The position numbers and the translations under genes are program-made. Shown here piece after piece: positions 7,989-16,446 of a DNA stretch of 64,000 nt. Every line of letters begins with the position of its first letter. Position 1 is the stretch's first letter. The DNA lies in assembly GCF_030654605.1 (NCBI RefSeq), contig NZ_JAURXB010000295.1, forward strand, positions 48,501-112,500, in the 5' to 3' direction. Source of the stretch: Bradyrhizobium sp. Lineage in GTDB: Bacteria; Pseudomonadota; Alphaproteobacteria; Rhizobiales; Xanthobacteraceae. A model generated the notes under the pieces. It was given only the letters and a program-made list of their open reading frames with translations, was not told the origin of the DNA and searched no databases.

Positions 7989-8810
7989 TCAGGCAACGGA
8001 AACATCAGGCTTTGCGGTCGCGGCTTCGACAGCGCGACGCGCCAGCACCGCGATCAGATGGGCGCGATATTCGGCGCTGCCGTGCAGGTCGCTGTTCAAG
8101 CCGTCGGCCGGCACCGTCATGCCGTCGAGCGCCTTGTGCGAGAAGCGCTTCTTCAGGGCTTCCTCGAACGAGGTGACGCGGAACACGCCTTCGGAACCGG
8201 CGCCGGTGACGGCGACGCGGACATCCGACGGACGCTTGGCGACGAACACCCCGACCAGCGCGTAGCGCGAGGCCTGGTTGCGGAACTTGATGTAGGCGGC
8301 CTTCTTCGGCACCGGGAACATCACCTTGGTGATGATCTCGTCGCTCTCCAGCGAGGTCGTGAACAGGCCCTGGAAGAATTCTTCCGGCTTGAGCCGGCGC
8401 TTGTTGGTGACGATGGTGGCGCCGAGCGCGAGACACGCCGCGGGATAATCGGCGGTCGGATCGTTGTTGGCGAGCGATCCGCCGATGGTGCCCTTGTGAC
8501 GCACCGCGGGATCGCCGATCAGGCCGGCCAGTTCGGCCAGCGCGGGGATCGCCTCCCCGACGATGGCGGACGTAGCCACCGTGTTGTGGGTGGCGGTGGC
8601 GCCGATCACCAGCGAGCGGCCCTTCATCTCGATGCCGTCAAGCCCCTCGATATGGCTGAGGTCGACCAGATGCGGCGGGCTGGCGAGCCGCTGCTTCATG
8701 ACCGGCAGCAGCGTGTGGCCGCCGGCGATCACCTTGGCGTCTTCATTCTTCAGCAGCAGATTGGCGGCCTGCCGAACCGTCGCCGGACGATGATATCTAA
8801 ATTCGTACAT
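7989..8810 (-). CDS. coxM: FAD-binding medium subunit of a CO dehydrogenase/xanthine dehydrogenase-type hydroxylase
   Basis: The 273-residue protein has the two FAD-contact motifs of the CoxM family, AGGHTLLPVMKQRLASP (near residues 29-45) and TIGGSLANNDPTADYPA. It also has the C-terminal CO_deh_flav region. It passes electrons from the 2Fe-2S subunit to FAD. The start ATG (8808-8810) lies 32 bases after the coxS stop. In loci of this type coxL normally lies exactly there, and it is missing. Confidence 0.88.
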   Translation of the reverse strand: MYEFRYHRPATVRQAANLLLKNEDAKVIAGGHTLLPVMKQRLASPPHLVDLSHIEGLDGIEMKGRSLVIGATATHNTVATSAIVGEAIPALAELAGLIGDPAVRHKGTIGGSLANNDPTADYPAACLALGATIVTNKRRLKPEEFFQGLFTTSLESDEIITKVMFPVPKKAAYIKFRNQASRYALVGVFVAKRPSDVRVAVTGAGSEGVFRVTSFEEALKKRFSHKALDGMTVPADGLNSDLHGSAEYRAHLIAVLARRAVEAATAKPDVSVA

Positions 8811-8842
8811 GAGAGTTTCCTGATCGCCGTGCGGGACGTGCG

Positions 8843-9328
8843 TTATGCGAGGTCGGACTTCGCCATCGCCTTGGCGCCGGCCGCGATCGACAGAACGATG
8901 TTCTGGTAACCGGTGCAGCGGCAGAGATTGCCTTCGAGTTCTTCGCGGATGGTGCGGTCGCTCAGGTCATTGCCCTTGCGGTGGACCAGGTCGACCGCGG
9001 TCATGATCATGCCGGGGGTACAGAAGCCGCATTGCAGGCCGTGGTGCTCGCGGAACGCCTCCTGCATCGGATGCAGCGGCGCGCCGTCGGCGGCAAGGCC
9101 CTCGATGGTCCTGACCTCATGGCCGTCGGCCATGACAGCCAGCGTGGTGCAGGCCTTCACCGCCTTGCCGTCGAGATGGACGACGCAGGCGCCGCATTGC
9201 GAGGTGTCGCAGCCGACATGGGTGCCGGTCAGGCGCAAATTCTCGCGCAGAAACTGCACCAGCAGGGTACGGGGGTCGATGTTGGCGTTGACGGGATTGC
9301 CGTTCACAACAAGGGAGATCTTGGCCAT
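8843..9328 (-). CDS. coxS: 2Fe-2S iron-sulfur small subunit, CoxS-like
   Basis: The 161-residue protein has both cluster motifs. The plant-type ferredoxin site is Cys40, Cys45, Cys48 and Cys60 (CDTSQCGAC...C). The alpha-helical site is Cys100, Cys103, Cys135 and Cys137 (QCGFC...LCRC). The length and spacing are normal for CoxS or the small subunit of xanthine dehydrogenase-like enzymes. The ATG is preceded by AAGGGAGAT. The stop lies 32 bases before coxM. Confidence 0.92.
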   Translation of the reverse strand: MAKISLVVNGNPVNANIDPRTLLVQFLRENLRLTGTHVGCDTSQCGACVVHLDGKAVKACTTLAVMADGHEVRTIEGLAADGAPLHPMQEAFREHHGLQCGFCTPGMIMTAVDLVHRKGNDLSDRTIREELEGNLCRCTGYQNIVLSIAAGAKAMAKSDLA

Positions 9329-9497
9329 TCAGCACTCTCTTCATCTGCGCTGCTGCATTGCACAGCGGCGCAGTCATTAAAATCATTCCAAAACCATAAT
9401 ATGGGCCATCCCGGCAATGAGCAACCTCGGCAGTCCCTCATCTGAGACATGGCCGGATATGTCTTGAGGGGGCGCGTCGCGTGGCGATGCTCTCTGA

Positions 9498-9649
9498 CTC
9501 CCCTCCTCCCGCGCGGCCCTTGCCGCGTGGTGGGGAGGGGTCGGGGGTGGGGGGTCTATCAGTGCATTCGACTGCCAGCGAGTTTGCTGAGGCACCCCCC
9601 ACCCCCGACCCCTCCCCGCCACGCGCAAGGGCGCGTGGGAGGAGGGGAG
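9498..9649. repeat. Long inverted repeat, family D; fills the coxS-coxG gap
   Basis: The arms are about 58 bases each. The left arm contains CTCCCCTCCTCCCGCGCGG and TGGGGAGGGGTCGGGGGTGG; the right arm (9590-9649) is its near-complement, ending GGGAGGAGGGGAG. The loop is about 35 bases. Apart from this element, the 330 bases between coxS and coxG show no gene. Confidence 0.8.
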
Positions 9650-9658
9650 AAGTAAGTT

Positions 9659-10105
9659 CTACCCCTGCACCGCCTTGGCGAAATTGACGAAAAATTCGTC
9701 CGCCAGCTTCTTGGCCGCACCATTGATCAGGCGCTGGCCGAGCTGGGCCAGCTTGCCGCCGATCTGCGCCTCGACATTATAGGTCAACAGCGTGCCGCCG
9801 TCCTTTTCGGTCAGCGCCACGGTGGCGCCACCCTTGGCGAAGCCGGCGACCCCGCCTTCGCCCTCGCCCGAGATCTTGTAGCCGTTCGGCGGGTCGAGAT
9901 CGCTCAGCGTCACCCGGCCCTTGAAGCGGGCCGAGACCGGGCCGACCTTCATCTTGGCGACCGCCCGAAACCCGTTATCCTCGGTTTTCTCCAGTTCCTC
10001 GCAGCCGGGGATGCAGGCCTTCAGCACCTCCGGGTCGTTCAACTTGGTCCACACGGCCTCGCGCGGCGCCGCGAGCTGGACTTCGCCGTTCATCGTCATG
10101 GCCAT
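9659..10105 (-). CDS. coxG: CoxG-like SRPBCC protein (carbon monoxide dehydrogenase subunit G family)
   Basis: The 148-residue protein matches the CoxG family: MNGEVQLAAPREAVWTKLNDPEVLKACIPGCEELE, then AKMKVGPVSARFKGRVTLSDLDPP and a closing amphipathic helix. The SRPBCC fold has a lipid-binding pocket; CoxG has been linked to membrane anchoring and quinone supply for CO dehydrogenase. Two close ATGs exist (10105 and 10099), and the first is used. It lies upstream of coxS in the same direction, divergent from pcaD. Confidence 0.88.
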   Translation of the reverse strand: MAMTMNGEVQLAAPREAVWTKLNDPEVLKACIPGCEELEKTEDNGFRAVAKMKVGPVSARFKGRVTLSDLDPPNGYKISGEGEGGVAGFAKGGATVALTEKDGGTLLTYNVEAQIGGKLAQLGQRLINGAAKKLADEFFVNFAKAVQG

Positions 10106-10299
10106 GTGAGCCTCCCTGGATCGCTTCGTCCGTGATCCCCCAAGTAAAGCACGTCAGGCCCAAAAGGAAGGGCAGCTATCGACGACGGGCGATGCTTCGC
10201 AGCGCAGCACACCTGACACGGCGGACTTGCGCCAACGCTTTGGGATTGGCAGAGCAAGGCCGGAAATGGTTAGGTCGCGCAGGTGACGAGGAATTCAAG

Positions 10300-11082
10300 A
10301 TGCCGATGATCGATGCCGATGGTTGCCTGCTCAACGTGTCCGTCGAGGGCCGCGATGGCGGTCCGACCCTGATGCTGTCGAATTCGCTGGGCTGTACCCT
10401 GCAGATGTGGGAGCCACAGATGAAGGCGCTCACCCAGCTGTTCCGGGTGATCCGCTATGACCGGCGCGGCCACGGCAAATCCGGCGTGCCGCCGGGCCCC
10501 TACTCCATCGAGCGTTTCGGCCGCGACGTGCTGGCAATCCTCGATGACCTCAACATCGACAAGGTGCACTGGTGCGGATTGTCGATGGGCGGCATGGTCG
10601 GACAATGGCTGGGCGCCAACGCCCCGGAGCGATTCGGCAAGATCATTCTCGCCAACACCGCCTGCTACTATCCCGATCCGACCAATTGGCTGAACCGCAT
10701 CAAGGCCGTCCAGGAAGGCGGCATCGCAGGGATCGCCGACACCGTCATCGCGGCATGGCTGACCGCCGATTTCCGCGAGCGCGAGCCGCAGATTACCGCA
10801 AACCTGAAGGCCATGCTGATCGCGTCCCCGGTGCAGGGCTATATCGCCTGCTGCGAAGCGCTCAGCACGCTCGACCAGCGCGCGCTGTTGCCGAACATCA
10901 AGAGCCCGACGCTGGTCATCGCCGGGCGCCATGACACGTCGACTCCGATCGCGGCCGGCGAATTCATCCGCAGCCAGATTCCAGGCGCCAGCTTAACGAT
11001 TCTCGACGCCGCGCATATTTCCAGCGTCGAACAGTCGCACGCCTTCACCGACGCCGTGGTCGGCTTCCTGACGCAACGCTAA
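10300..11082 (+). CDS. pcaD: 3-oxoadipate enol-lactonase (alpha/beta hydrolase)
   Basis: The 260-residue alpha/beta hydrolase has oxyanion region NSLGCTLQMWEPQM, nucleophile elbow GLSMGG and a late catalytic His in AAHISSVEQ, which resembles the HxSNxEQ pattern of PcaD. PcaD turns 3-oxoadipate enol-lactone into 3-oxoadipate in the protocatechuate branch of the beta-ketoadipate pathway. The ATG at 10300 has GAGGA upstream; the frame is open further left without plausible protein. No other pca gene is nearby, so the role rests on similarity alone. Another enol-lactone hydrolase or esterase remains possible. Confidence 0.75.
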   Translation: MPMIDADGCLLNVSVEGRDGGPTLMLSNSLGCTLQMWEPQMKALTQLFRVIRYDRRGHGKSGVPPGPYSIERFGRDVLAILDDLNIDKVHWCGLSMGGMVGQWLGANAPERFGKIILANTACYYPDPTNWLNRIKAVQEGGIAGIADTVIAAWLTADFREREPQITANLKAMLIASPVQGYIACCEALSTLDQRALLPNIKSPTLVIAGRHDTSTPIAAGEFIRSQIPGASLTILDAAHISSVEQSHAFTDAVVGFLTQR

Positions 11083-11094
11083 GCTCCAACAACG

Positions 11095-11622
11095 TCAGGC
11101 ATTGTCCAGAATTCGGGGATGCTGCAGCGACAGGTCCGCCGTCGTCGCGCTGCGCTCGACCTGCGGCAGAGCGGGACGTTCGACCACCAGCACGATGGCG
11201 GTGCCGAGCAGCAGCAACAGTTCGGTCGCATGCAGCCGAAGCGCCGCGCTCTCGCCGACCTGCGAGGCCAGCACCATGCTGGCGAAACTGATCAGGCTGC
11301 CGATCGCCAGCGCGATGCCGAGCGCCTCGTCGCAGCCGCCGGTCTTGCGGATCGAGGCGCGGGTGATGAGCACCACAAACAGCGCAAAAAAAGCAACCAC
11401 GGTGAGCTTGCCCAGGGCCAGCAGCCAGGCGAAGCGAACCGTGTTCACCGCCGCCAGTTGCAGATAATCGCTGATGAACAGCGCGACCGAGATGTTCGGC
11501 CGCTCATAGAGGCCATGGATCGGCGAAATAATGATCTTGAAGGCGACGATGGTCCAGGTCGGGATGAAATAGGCCGCCAGCAGCGCGCCGTTGAATGAAC
11601 TGATCCGCCAGTTTGTGGACAT
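11095..11622 (-). CDS. Hypothetical multi-pass membrane protein
   Basis: I do not recognise this 175-residue protein. It has four or five hydrophobic stretches, at about residues 12-32, 55-72, 73-88, 103-122 and 130-146, with short polar links. A charged loop carries ITRASIRKTGGCDE near residues 86-99. The C-terminal tail is hydrophilic and probably cytoplasmic. The ATG lies at the end of a likely promoter region. It converges on pcaD, with 12 bases between the stops. Confidence 0.65.
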   Translation of the reverse strand: MSTNWRISSFNGALLAAYFIPTWTIVAFKIIISPIHGLYERPNISVALFISDYLQLAAVNTVRFAWLLALGKLTVVAFFALFVVLITRASIRKTGGCDEALGIALAIGSLISFASMVLASQVGESAALRLHATELLLLLGTAIVLVVERPALPQVERSATTADLSLQHPRILDNA

Positions 11623-11770
11623 GTCGCTTCCCGCATTTCCGCATGCGCTCCGGGCCGGAGCGGCGGCTTGCGGCGAGGTAACCCCCTTAAACTGCGGCGG
11701 GCAATTTAAACCCTTTATTTACCTTAATGGCCGGATCGGCGGAGCCGGGTACCGGCGAGAACCGCAGCTT

Positions 11771-11796
11771 GTCGTCCCGGCGAACGCCGGGACGAC
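11771..11796. repeat. Short palindrome, family F (GTCGTCCCGGCGAACGCCGG type)
   Basis: A 26-base inverted repeat: GTCGTCCCGGCG pairs with CGCCGGGACGAC around an AA centre. The same unit, in two opposed parts, makes up the element at 51612-51756. Confidence 0.7.
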
Positions 11797-11814
11797 AGCG
11801 GAGAATTTCTTCTC

Positions 11815-11850
11815 AAAAAAAGAAAAGTCCCGCCTTGCGGCGGGACCTTC
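11815..11850 (-). terminator. Rho-independent terminator of the small Gln/Pro/Gly-rich gene
   Basis: The stem GTCCCGCC/GGCGGGAC with loop TTGC (11827-11846) is flanked on its left by an A-rich run that reads as a T-run on the minus strand. It lies 40 bases past the stop of the minus-strand gene ending at 11889. Confidence 0.8.
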
Positions 11851-11888
11851 CTGCTGCTCTCCCGAGCTCTCGCTTGATCAGGTCAGAA

Positions 11889-12065
11889 CTAGTGACCCGC
11901 CCTTTGGTCCGGGTTCGGCTTCTGGCCCTGGCGGCCAGGATCCTGCTGCTGCTGGCCGGGCTTCTGGCCACCGCCCCGCTGTTGGCCGGGCTTCTGACCG
12001 GGGTTCTGATTCTGCTGACCCGGGGCCTGATTTTGCTGGCCCGGATTTGGGTTCTGTTTGGTCAT
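11889..12065 (-). CDS. Small Gln/Pro/Gly-rich, probably disordered protein
   Basis: The 58-residue product is made almost wholly of repeats of the type PGQQNQ and PGQKPGQQ, with no hydrophobic core, signal or Cys. It is predicted to be unstructured. The ATG at 12065 has GGAGA seven bases upstream, and a strong terminator follows the stop, so it looks like a real monocistronic gene. A longer in-frame reading upstream lacks coding character. Function unknown. Confidence 0.6.
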   Translation of the reverse strand: MTKQNPNPGQQNQAPGQQNQNPGQKPGQQRGGGQKPGQQQQDPGRQGQKPNPDQRAGH

Positions 12066-12334
12066 CGGGATCTCCGTTGTTGACTCAACGGCGAGATAAC
12101 CTGCAGAGCCCCGGTCCGGTTGCACGGGAAACCCGGTTCCGGCGGGATCATTACGTGGCGGAGGCTTGTCGCTGCCGTGGCGCAGGAACCCCGGCTTCAA
12201 AATGACCCATGTACAAGCCCCTTCAGCCCTTGCCCGCGCTGTTGCCGCACCCGGTTCCTTGCTGTTAGAAAATGCCACGACGCGGCGTACCGGCTGCCGG
12301 GGCCACCGCCGCGTCATCCAAACAACGGCAGCGC

Positions 12335-13252
12335 ATGGATTATTTCGCCCAGCAACTGATCAACGGCCTCGTGCTCGGCTCGATCTATGGCCTGATCGCC
12401 ATCGGCTACACCATGGTCTATGGCATCGTCGGCATGATCAATTTCGCCCATGGCGATATTTTCATGATCGGCGGCTTCATCGCGCTGATCTCGTTCCTGA
12501 TCCTGGTCTCGTTCGGCCTCACCTTCGTTCCCGTCATCCTGCTGATCGTGCTGCTGGTCGCGATGCTGATCACGGCGCTGTACGGCTGGACGGTAGAGCG
12601 CATCGCCTACCGGCCGCTGCGGCACTCGTTCCGCCTCGCCCCGATGCTGTCGGCGATCGGCATGTCGTTCGTGCTGACCAATTATTCGCAGATCGCGCAG
12701 GGCGCGCGGGTCAAGCCGGTGCCGCCGATCATCACCGGCGGCTACACGCTGCATGAGGGCGTCGACGGCTTCGTGGTGCGGCTGTCCAATGTTCAGATCA
12801 TCGTGGTGATCACCACCATCGTGCTGCTGGCGCTGTTCACCTGGCTGGTGGCGCGAACCCGGCTCGGCCGCGATATGCGCGCCTGCGAACAGGACCAGAC
12901 CATGGCGTCGCTGCTCGGGGTCGATGTCGATCGCACCATCTCGATGACGTTCGTCATCGGCGCGGCGCTGGCCGCCGTCGCCGGCATGATGTACCTGCTC
13001 TATTACGGCCAGGTCGATTTCTTCATGGGCTTCGTCGCGGGCATCAAGGCCTTCACCGCCGCCGTGCTCGGCGGCATCGGCTCGTTGCCCGGCGCGATGC
13101 TCGGCGGACTATTGATCGGGCTGATCGAGACCCTGTGGTCGGCGTATTTCTCGGTCGAATACAAGGACGTCGCCGCATTCTCGATCCTGATCGTGGTGCT
13201 GATCTTCATGCCCACCGGCCTGCTCGGCCGTCCTGAAGTCGAAAAAGTCTGA
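12335..13252 (+). CDS. livH: Branched-chain amino acid ABC transporter permease LivH
   Basis: The 305-residue membrane permease is of LivH type. The opening YFAQQLINGLVLGSIYGLIAIG and INFAHGDIFMIGGF are signatures of the family, and about eight hydrophobic spans follow. The EAA-like loop is RTRLGRDMRACEQDQTMASLLGVDVDR. It forms the inner-membrane channel with LivM. The ATG at 12335 starts at the conserved N-terminus. It is the first gene of livHMGF, and its stop overlaps the livM ATG by one base. Confidence 0.92.
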   Translation: MDYFAQQLINGLVLGSIYGLIAIGYTMVYGIVGMINFAHGDIFMIGGFIALISFLILVSFGLTFVPVILLIVLLVAMLITALYGWTVERIAYRPLRHSFRLAPMLSAIGMSFVLTNYSQIAQGARVKPVPPIITGGYTLHEGVDGFVVRLSNVQIIVVITTIVLLALFTWLVARTRLGRDMRACEQDQTMASLLGVDVDRTISMTFVIGAALAAVAGMMYLLYYGQVDFFMGFVAGIKAFTAAVLGGIGSLPGAMLGGLLIGLIETLWSAYFSVEYKDVAAFSILIVVLIFMPTGLLGRPEVEKV

Positions 13253-14586
13253 TGGCCGGCGTGAGCGCATCCGCGCGCGGTTCATCGGCCGCATCGCCCG
13301 CGCCCGGCGCAGCCTTCATCTTCAAGAAAGCCCTGATCAGCGCCCTGGTGGCGCTGGTGCTGTTTTCGCTGATGATCGGCGTCCGCACCGAAGCGGGCTC
13401 TGACGGCCAACTCACCTACATGACACGGTTCGGCGATCTCGCCGCCATGGTCGCCACCGTGTTCGGCGGCAGCATCGTGGTCGAGTTGCTGCGGCAGTGG
13501 TGGGGCCCGGTCGGCACCATCAGGATCGTGCCGCCGTCGGTGCAGAGCGGTCTCGCGCTCGCGCGGCGCGGCATCGCGCCGGTGCTGCTGGTGTTCACCT
13601 TTCTGGTGCCGGTGATCTTCTACAACGAACGCTACATTCTCGATCTCGGCATCCTGGTGCTGACCTATGTGATGCTGGGATGGGGACTGAACGTGGTGGT
13701 CGGTCTCGCCGGCCTGCTCGATCTCGGCTATGTCGCGTTCTATGCCGTCGGCGCCTATTCCTACGCGCTGCTGGCGACCAATTTCGGGTTTTCATTCTGG
13801 ATCTGCCTGCCGCTGGCCGGGATTCTCGCGGCGTTCTGCGGCGTGCTGCTGGGATTTCCGGTGTTGCGGCTGCGCGGCGATTACCTCGCCATCGTCACGC
13901 TGGCGTTCGGCGAGATCATCCGGCTCGTCATCATCAACTGGCAAAGCCTGACCGGCGGCCCGAACGGCGTTACCGGAATTCCCCGGCCGTCCTTCTTCGG
14001 CATTCCCCTGACCCCTGGTGATGACGGGCTTGCGGCCAGGCTCGGCATCGAATTCTCCACCACCCACCGCATCGTGTTCCTGTTCTATCTCATCCTGGCG
14101 CTGGCGCTGCTCACCAACTGGGTGACGATCCGGCTGCGCCGCCTGCCGATCGGCCGCGCCTGGGAAGCCCTGCGCGAGGACGAGGTCGCCTGCCGCGCGC
14201 TCGGCATCAACACCACCACCACAAAACTCACGGCGTTCGCGACCGGCGCCATGTTCGGGGGTCTCGCCGGCGCGTTCTTCGCCACGCGGCAGGGTTTCAT
14301 CAGCCCGGAATCATTCACCTTCCACGAATCGGCGCTGGTGCTGGCGATCGTCGTGCTCGGCGGCATGGGCTCGCAGCTCGGCGTCGCGCTCGCAGCACTC
14401 GTCATGATCGGCGGTTTTGAACTGTTTCGCGGGCTCGAACAGTTCCGCATGCTGGTATTCGGCCTCGCCATGGTGCTCCTGATGATCTGGCGGCCGCGCG
14501 GACTGATCGGTCACCGCGCCCCGACCGTATTCCTGCATCACAGCCAGGCGATCTCGTCCGACCTCGTCAAAGAGGGGCACGGATGA
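13252..14586 (+). CDS. livM: Branched-chain amino acid ABC transporter permease LivM
   Basis: The 444-residue permease is of LivM type. An N-terminal extension with two membrane spans precedes the conserved core, which begins YILDLGILVLTYVMLGWGLNVVVGLAGLLDLGYVAFYAVGAYSYALL. The cytoplasmic loop is GRAWEALREDEVACRALGINTTTTKLTAF. The start ATG overlaps the livH stop, and the end overlaps livG by ATGA. The length exceeds minimal LivM (about 320) because of the N-terminal extension, which is common in alphaproteobacteria. Confidence 0.92.
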   Translation: MAGVSASARGSSAASPAPGAAFIFKKALISALVALVLFSLMIGVRTEAGSDGQLTYMTRFGDLAAMVATVFGGSIVVELLRQWWGPVGTIRIVPPSVQSGLALARRGIAPVLLVFTFLVPVIFYNERYILDLGILVLTYVMLGWGLNVVVGLAGLLDLGYVAFYAVGAYSYALLATNFGFSFWICLPLAGILAAFCGVLLGFPVLRLRGDYLAIVTLAFGEIIRLVIINWQSLTGGPNGVTGIPRPSFFGIPLTPGDDGLAARLGIEFSTTHRIVFLFYLILALALLTNWVTIRLRRLPIGRAWEALREDEVACRALGINTTTTKLTAFATGAMFGGLAGAFFATRQGFISPESFTFHESALVLAIVVLGGMGSQLGVALAALVMIGGFELFRGLEQFRMLVFGLAMVLLMIWRPRGLIGHRAPTVFLHHSQAISSDLVKEGHG

Positions 14587-15416
14587 AAACGGATTGCATT
14601 CTCAACGTCGATCATCTGTCGATGCGCTTCGGCGGCATCGTCGCCGTCAACGACCTCACCTTCGGCGCCGAACGGCGCAAGATCACCGCCCTGATCGGAC
14701 CGAACGGCGCCGGCAAGACCACGGTGTTCAACTGCATCACCGGCTTCTACAAGCCGAGCGGCGGCAGCCTGAAGATCACGCACGACAACGGCCGGCAAAT
14801 CCAGCTCGAACGTCTGAACGATTTCCGGATCTCCAAGCAGGCACGGGTCGCGCGCACCTTCCAGAATATCCGGCTGTTTCCCGGCATGACCGCGCTGGAA
14901 AACCTGATGGTCGCCCAGCACAATGCGTTGATGCTGGCGTCCGGCCTGACCTTTCTCGGATTGATCGGCGCGCCGTCATGGCGGTCGGCGGAAAAGCGCG
15001 CGATCGACCTGTCGAAACTCTGGCTCGAGCGCATCGGTCTATTGGAGCGCGCCGACGACGCCGCCGGCAATCTGCCCTATGGCGACCAGCGCCGTCTCGA
15101 AATCGCCCGCGCGATGTGCACCGAACCGGCGCTGCTCTGCCTCGACGAGCCGGCCGCCGGCCTGAACGCGCGGGAAAGTGCCGCCTTGAGCGAATTGCTG
15201 CTCAGGATCCGCGCCGAGCAAGACACCTCGATCCTGTTGATCGAGCACGACATGTCCGTGGTGATGGAAATCTCCGATCAGGTCGTGGTGATGGATTACG
15301 GCGTCAAGATATCGGAGGGTACGCCACAGCAGATCCGCGACGATCCCAAGGTGATCGCCGCCTATCTCGGCGCCGACGAAGAGGAAGCGATCGCGGTGAT
15401 GGAGAGCGAAGCGTGA
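14583..15416 (+). CDS. livG: Branched-chain amino acid ABC transporter ATPase LivG
   Basis: The 277-residue ABC ATPase has Walker A GPNGAGKT (39-46), the LivG-specific VARTFQNIRLFPGMTALENLMVAQ segment, the signature NLPYGDQRRLEIARAM and Walker B LLCLDEPAAGLN. It is one of two ATPases that energise the LivHM channel. The start overlaps livM by four bases, and the end overlaps the GTG of livF. Confidence 0.92.
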   Translation: MKTDCILNVDHLSMRFGGIVAVNDLTFGAERRKITALIGPNGAGKTTVFNCITGFYKPSGGSLKITHDNGRQIQLERLNDFRISKQARVARTFQNIRLFPGMTALENLMVAQHNALMLASGLTFLGLIGAPSWRSAEKRAIDLSKLWLERIGLLERADDAAGNLPYGDQRRLEIARAMCTEPALLCLDEPAAGLNARESAALSELLLRIRAEQDTSILLIEHDMSVVMEISDQVVVMDYGVKISEGTPQQIRDDPKVIAAYLGADEEEAIAVMESEA

Positions 15417-16159
15417 TCGCGTCGTCTGCCACTCCCCTGCTCGAAATCCGCGCCCTGCGCGCCGCCTATGGCAAGATCGAGGCGCTGAAAGGCGTCGACC
15501 TCGCCATCAATCCCGGCGAGATCGTTGCCCTGATCGGCGCCAATGGCGCCGGCAAGTCGACGCTGATGATGACGGTGTTCGGCCGCCCGCGCGCCCGCTC
15601 CGGGCAGATCCTGTTCGACGGCAACGATATCACCGACGTGCCGACCCACGAGATCGCGCGGATGCGAATCGCGCAATCGCCGGAAGGCCGCCGGATTTTT
15701 CCGCGCATGAGCGTGGCGGAGAACCTGCAGATGGGGGCCGACGCCACCGACTGCAGCGAGGCCGAGCGCGCCGCCGGGATGGAGCGGGTATTGACGCTGT
15801 TTCCGCGGCTCAAGGAACGCATGATGCAGCGCGGCGGCACGCTGTCGGGCGGCGAACAGCAGATGCTCGCGATCGGCCGCGCCTTGATGAGCCGCCCTCG
15901 CCTCCTGATGCTCGACGAGCCTTCGCTCGGGCTGGCGCCGCTGATCGCGCGACAGATTTTCGACGCCATCCGGACCCTGAACCGGCAGGACGGCCTCACC
16001 GTGCTGATCGTCGAGCAGAATGCCAATCACGCGCTGCGGCTGGCCCATCGCGGCTATGTCATGGTCAACGGCCTGATCACGCTGGAAGGCACCGGCGCCG
16101 AGCTGTTGCAGCGCCCGGAAATCCGCGCCGCCTATCTGGAAGGCGGCCGCCACGCTTAA
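15413..16159 (+). CDS. livF: Branched-chain amino acid ABC transporter ATPase LivF
   Basis: The 248-residue ABC ATPase has Walker A GANGAGKS (42-49), the signature LSGGEQQMLAIGRALM, Walker B LLMLDEPSLGLAP and switch His in IVEQNANHAL. It is the partner of LivG. The start is taken as the GTG at 15413, which overlaps the livG stop as GTGA; the same frame is open for 800 bases upstream but encodes nothing plausible there. Confidence 0.9.
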   Translation: MIASSATPLLEIRALRAAYGKIEALKGVDLAINPGEIVALIGANGAGKSTLMMTVFGRPRARSGQILFDGNDITDVPTHEIARMRIAQSPEGRRIFPRMSVAENLQMGADATDCSEAERAAGMERVLTLFPRLKERMMQRGGTLSGGEQQMLAIGRALMSRPRLLMLDEPSLGLAPLIARQIFDAIRTLNRQDGLTVLIVEQNANHALRLAHRGYVMVNGLITLEGTGAELLQRPEIRAAYLEGGRHA

Positions 16160-16167
16160 CTGGATAC

Positions 16168-16297
16168 GTTCCCCGGACGCAGCGCAGCGCCGCCCTTGCG
16201 GTGGTGCGCTGCTGATCCGGGGTCCATCTGCCTTGCTGAAACGTGGATCCCGGCTCTGCGGTGCATCGCTGAAGGGCGCTGCACCGCGTCCGGGACG
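16168..16297. repeat. Palindromic repeat, family C (GTTCCCCGGACGCAGCGCAG type)
   Basis: Imperfect inverted repeat. GTTCCCCGGACGC at the left pairs loosely with GCGTCCGGGAC at the right, and internally ATCCGGGGTCCA faces TGGATCCCGG. A second copy is at 21077-21206. It fills half of the 287-base gap between livF and livK. The rest of the gap (16298-16446) presumably holds the livK promoter, which I cannot place. Confidence 0.75.
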
Positions 16298-16446
16298 CCA
16301 AGCTGCGGCAAGATGCTGCGATTGAACCGTGGATTTGCCCGAAAATTGCCGATGACTTCACGACAAAATCAGTCGACAATGACCTCGATTTTCCAACCCG
16401 GCGGGCTGCCGGGCAAGTCCCCTAGAGATCACCGCGAGGACCACCT

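Noticed and set aside
5652..8909. A very long open plus-strand frame of over 1000 codons opposite the cox-like genes
   Set aside because: It is antisense to coxE, coxD and coxM, which have clear motifs. Its translation is Arg/Gly/His-rich without domains, as expected from the codon bias of high-GC genes.
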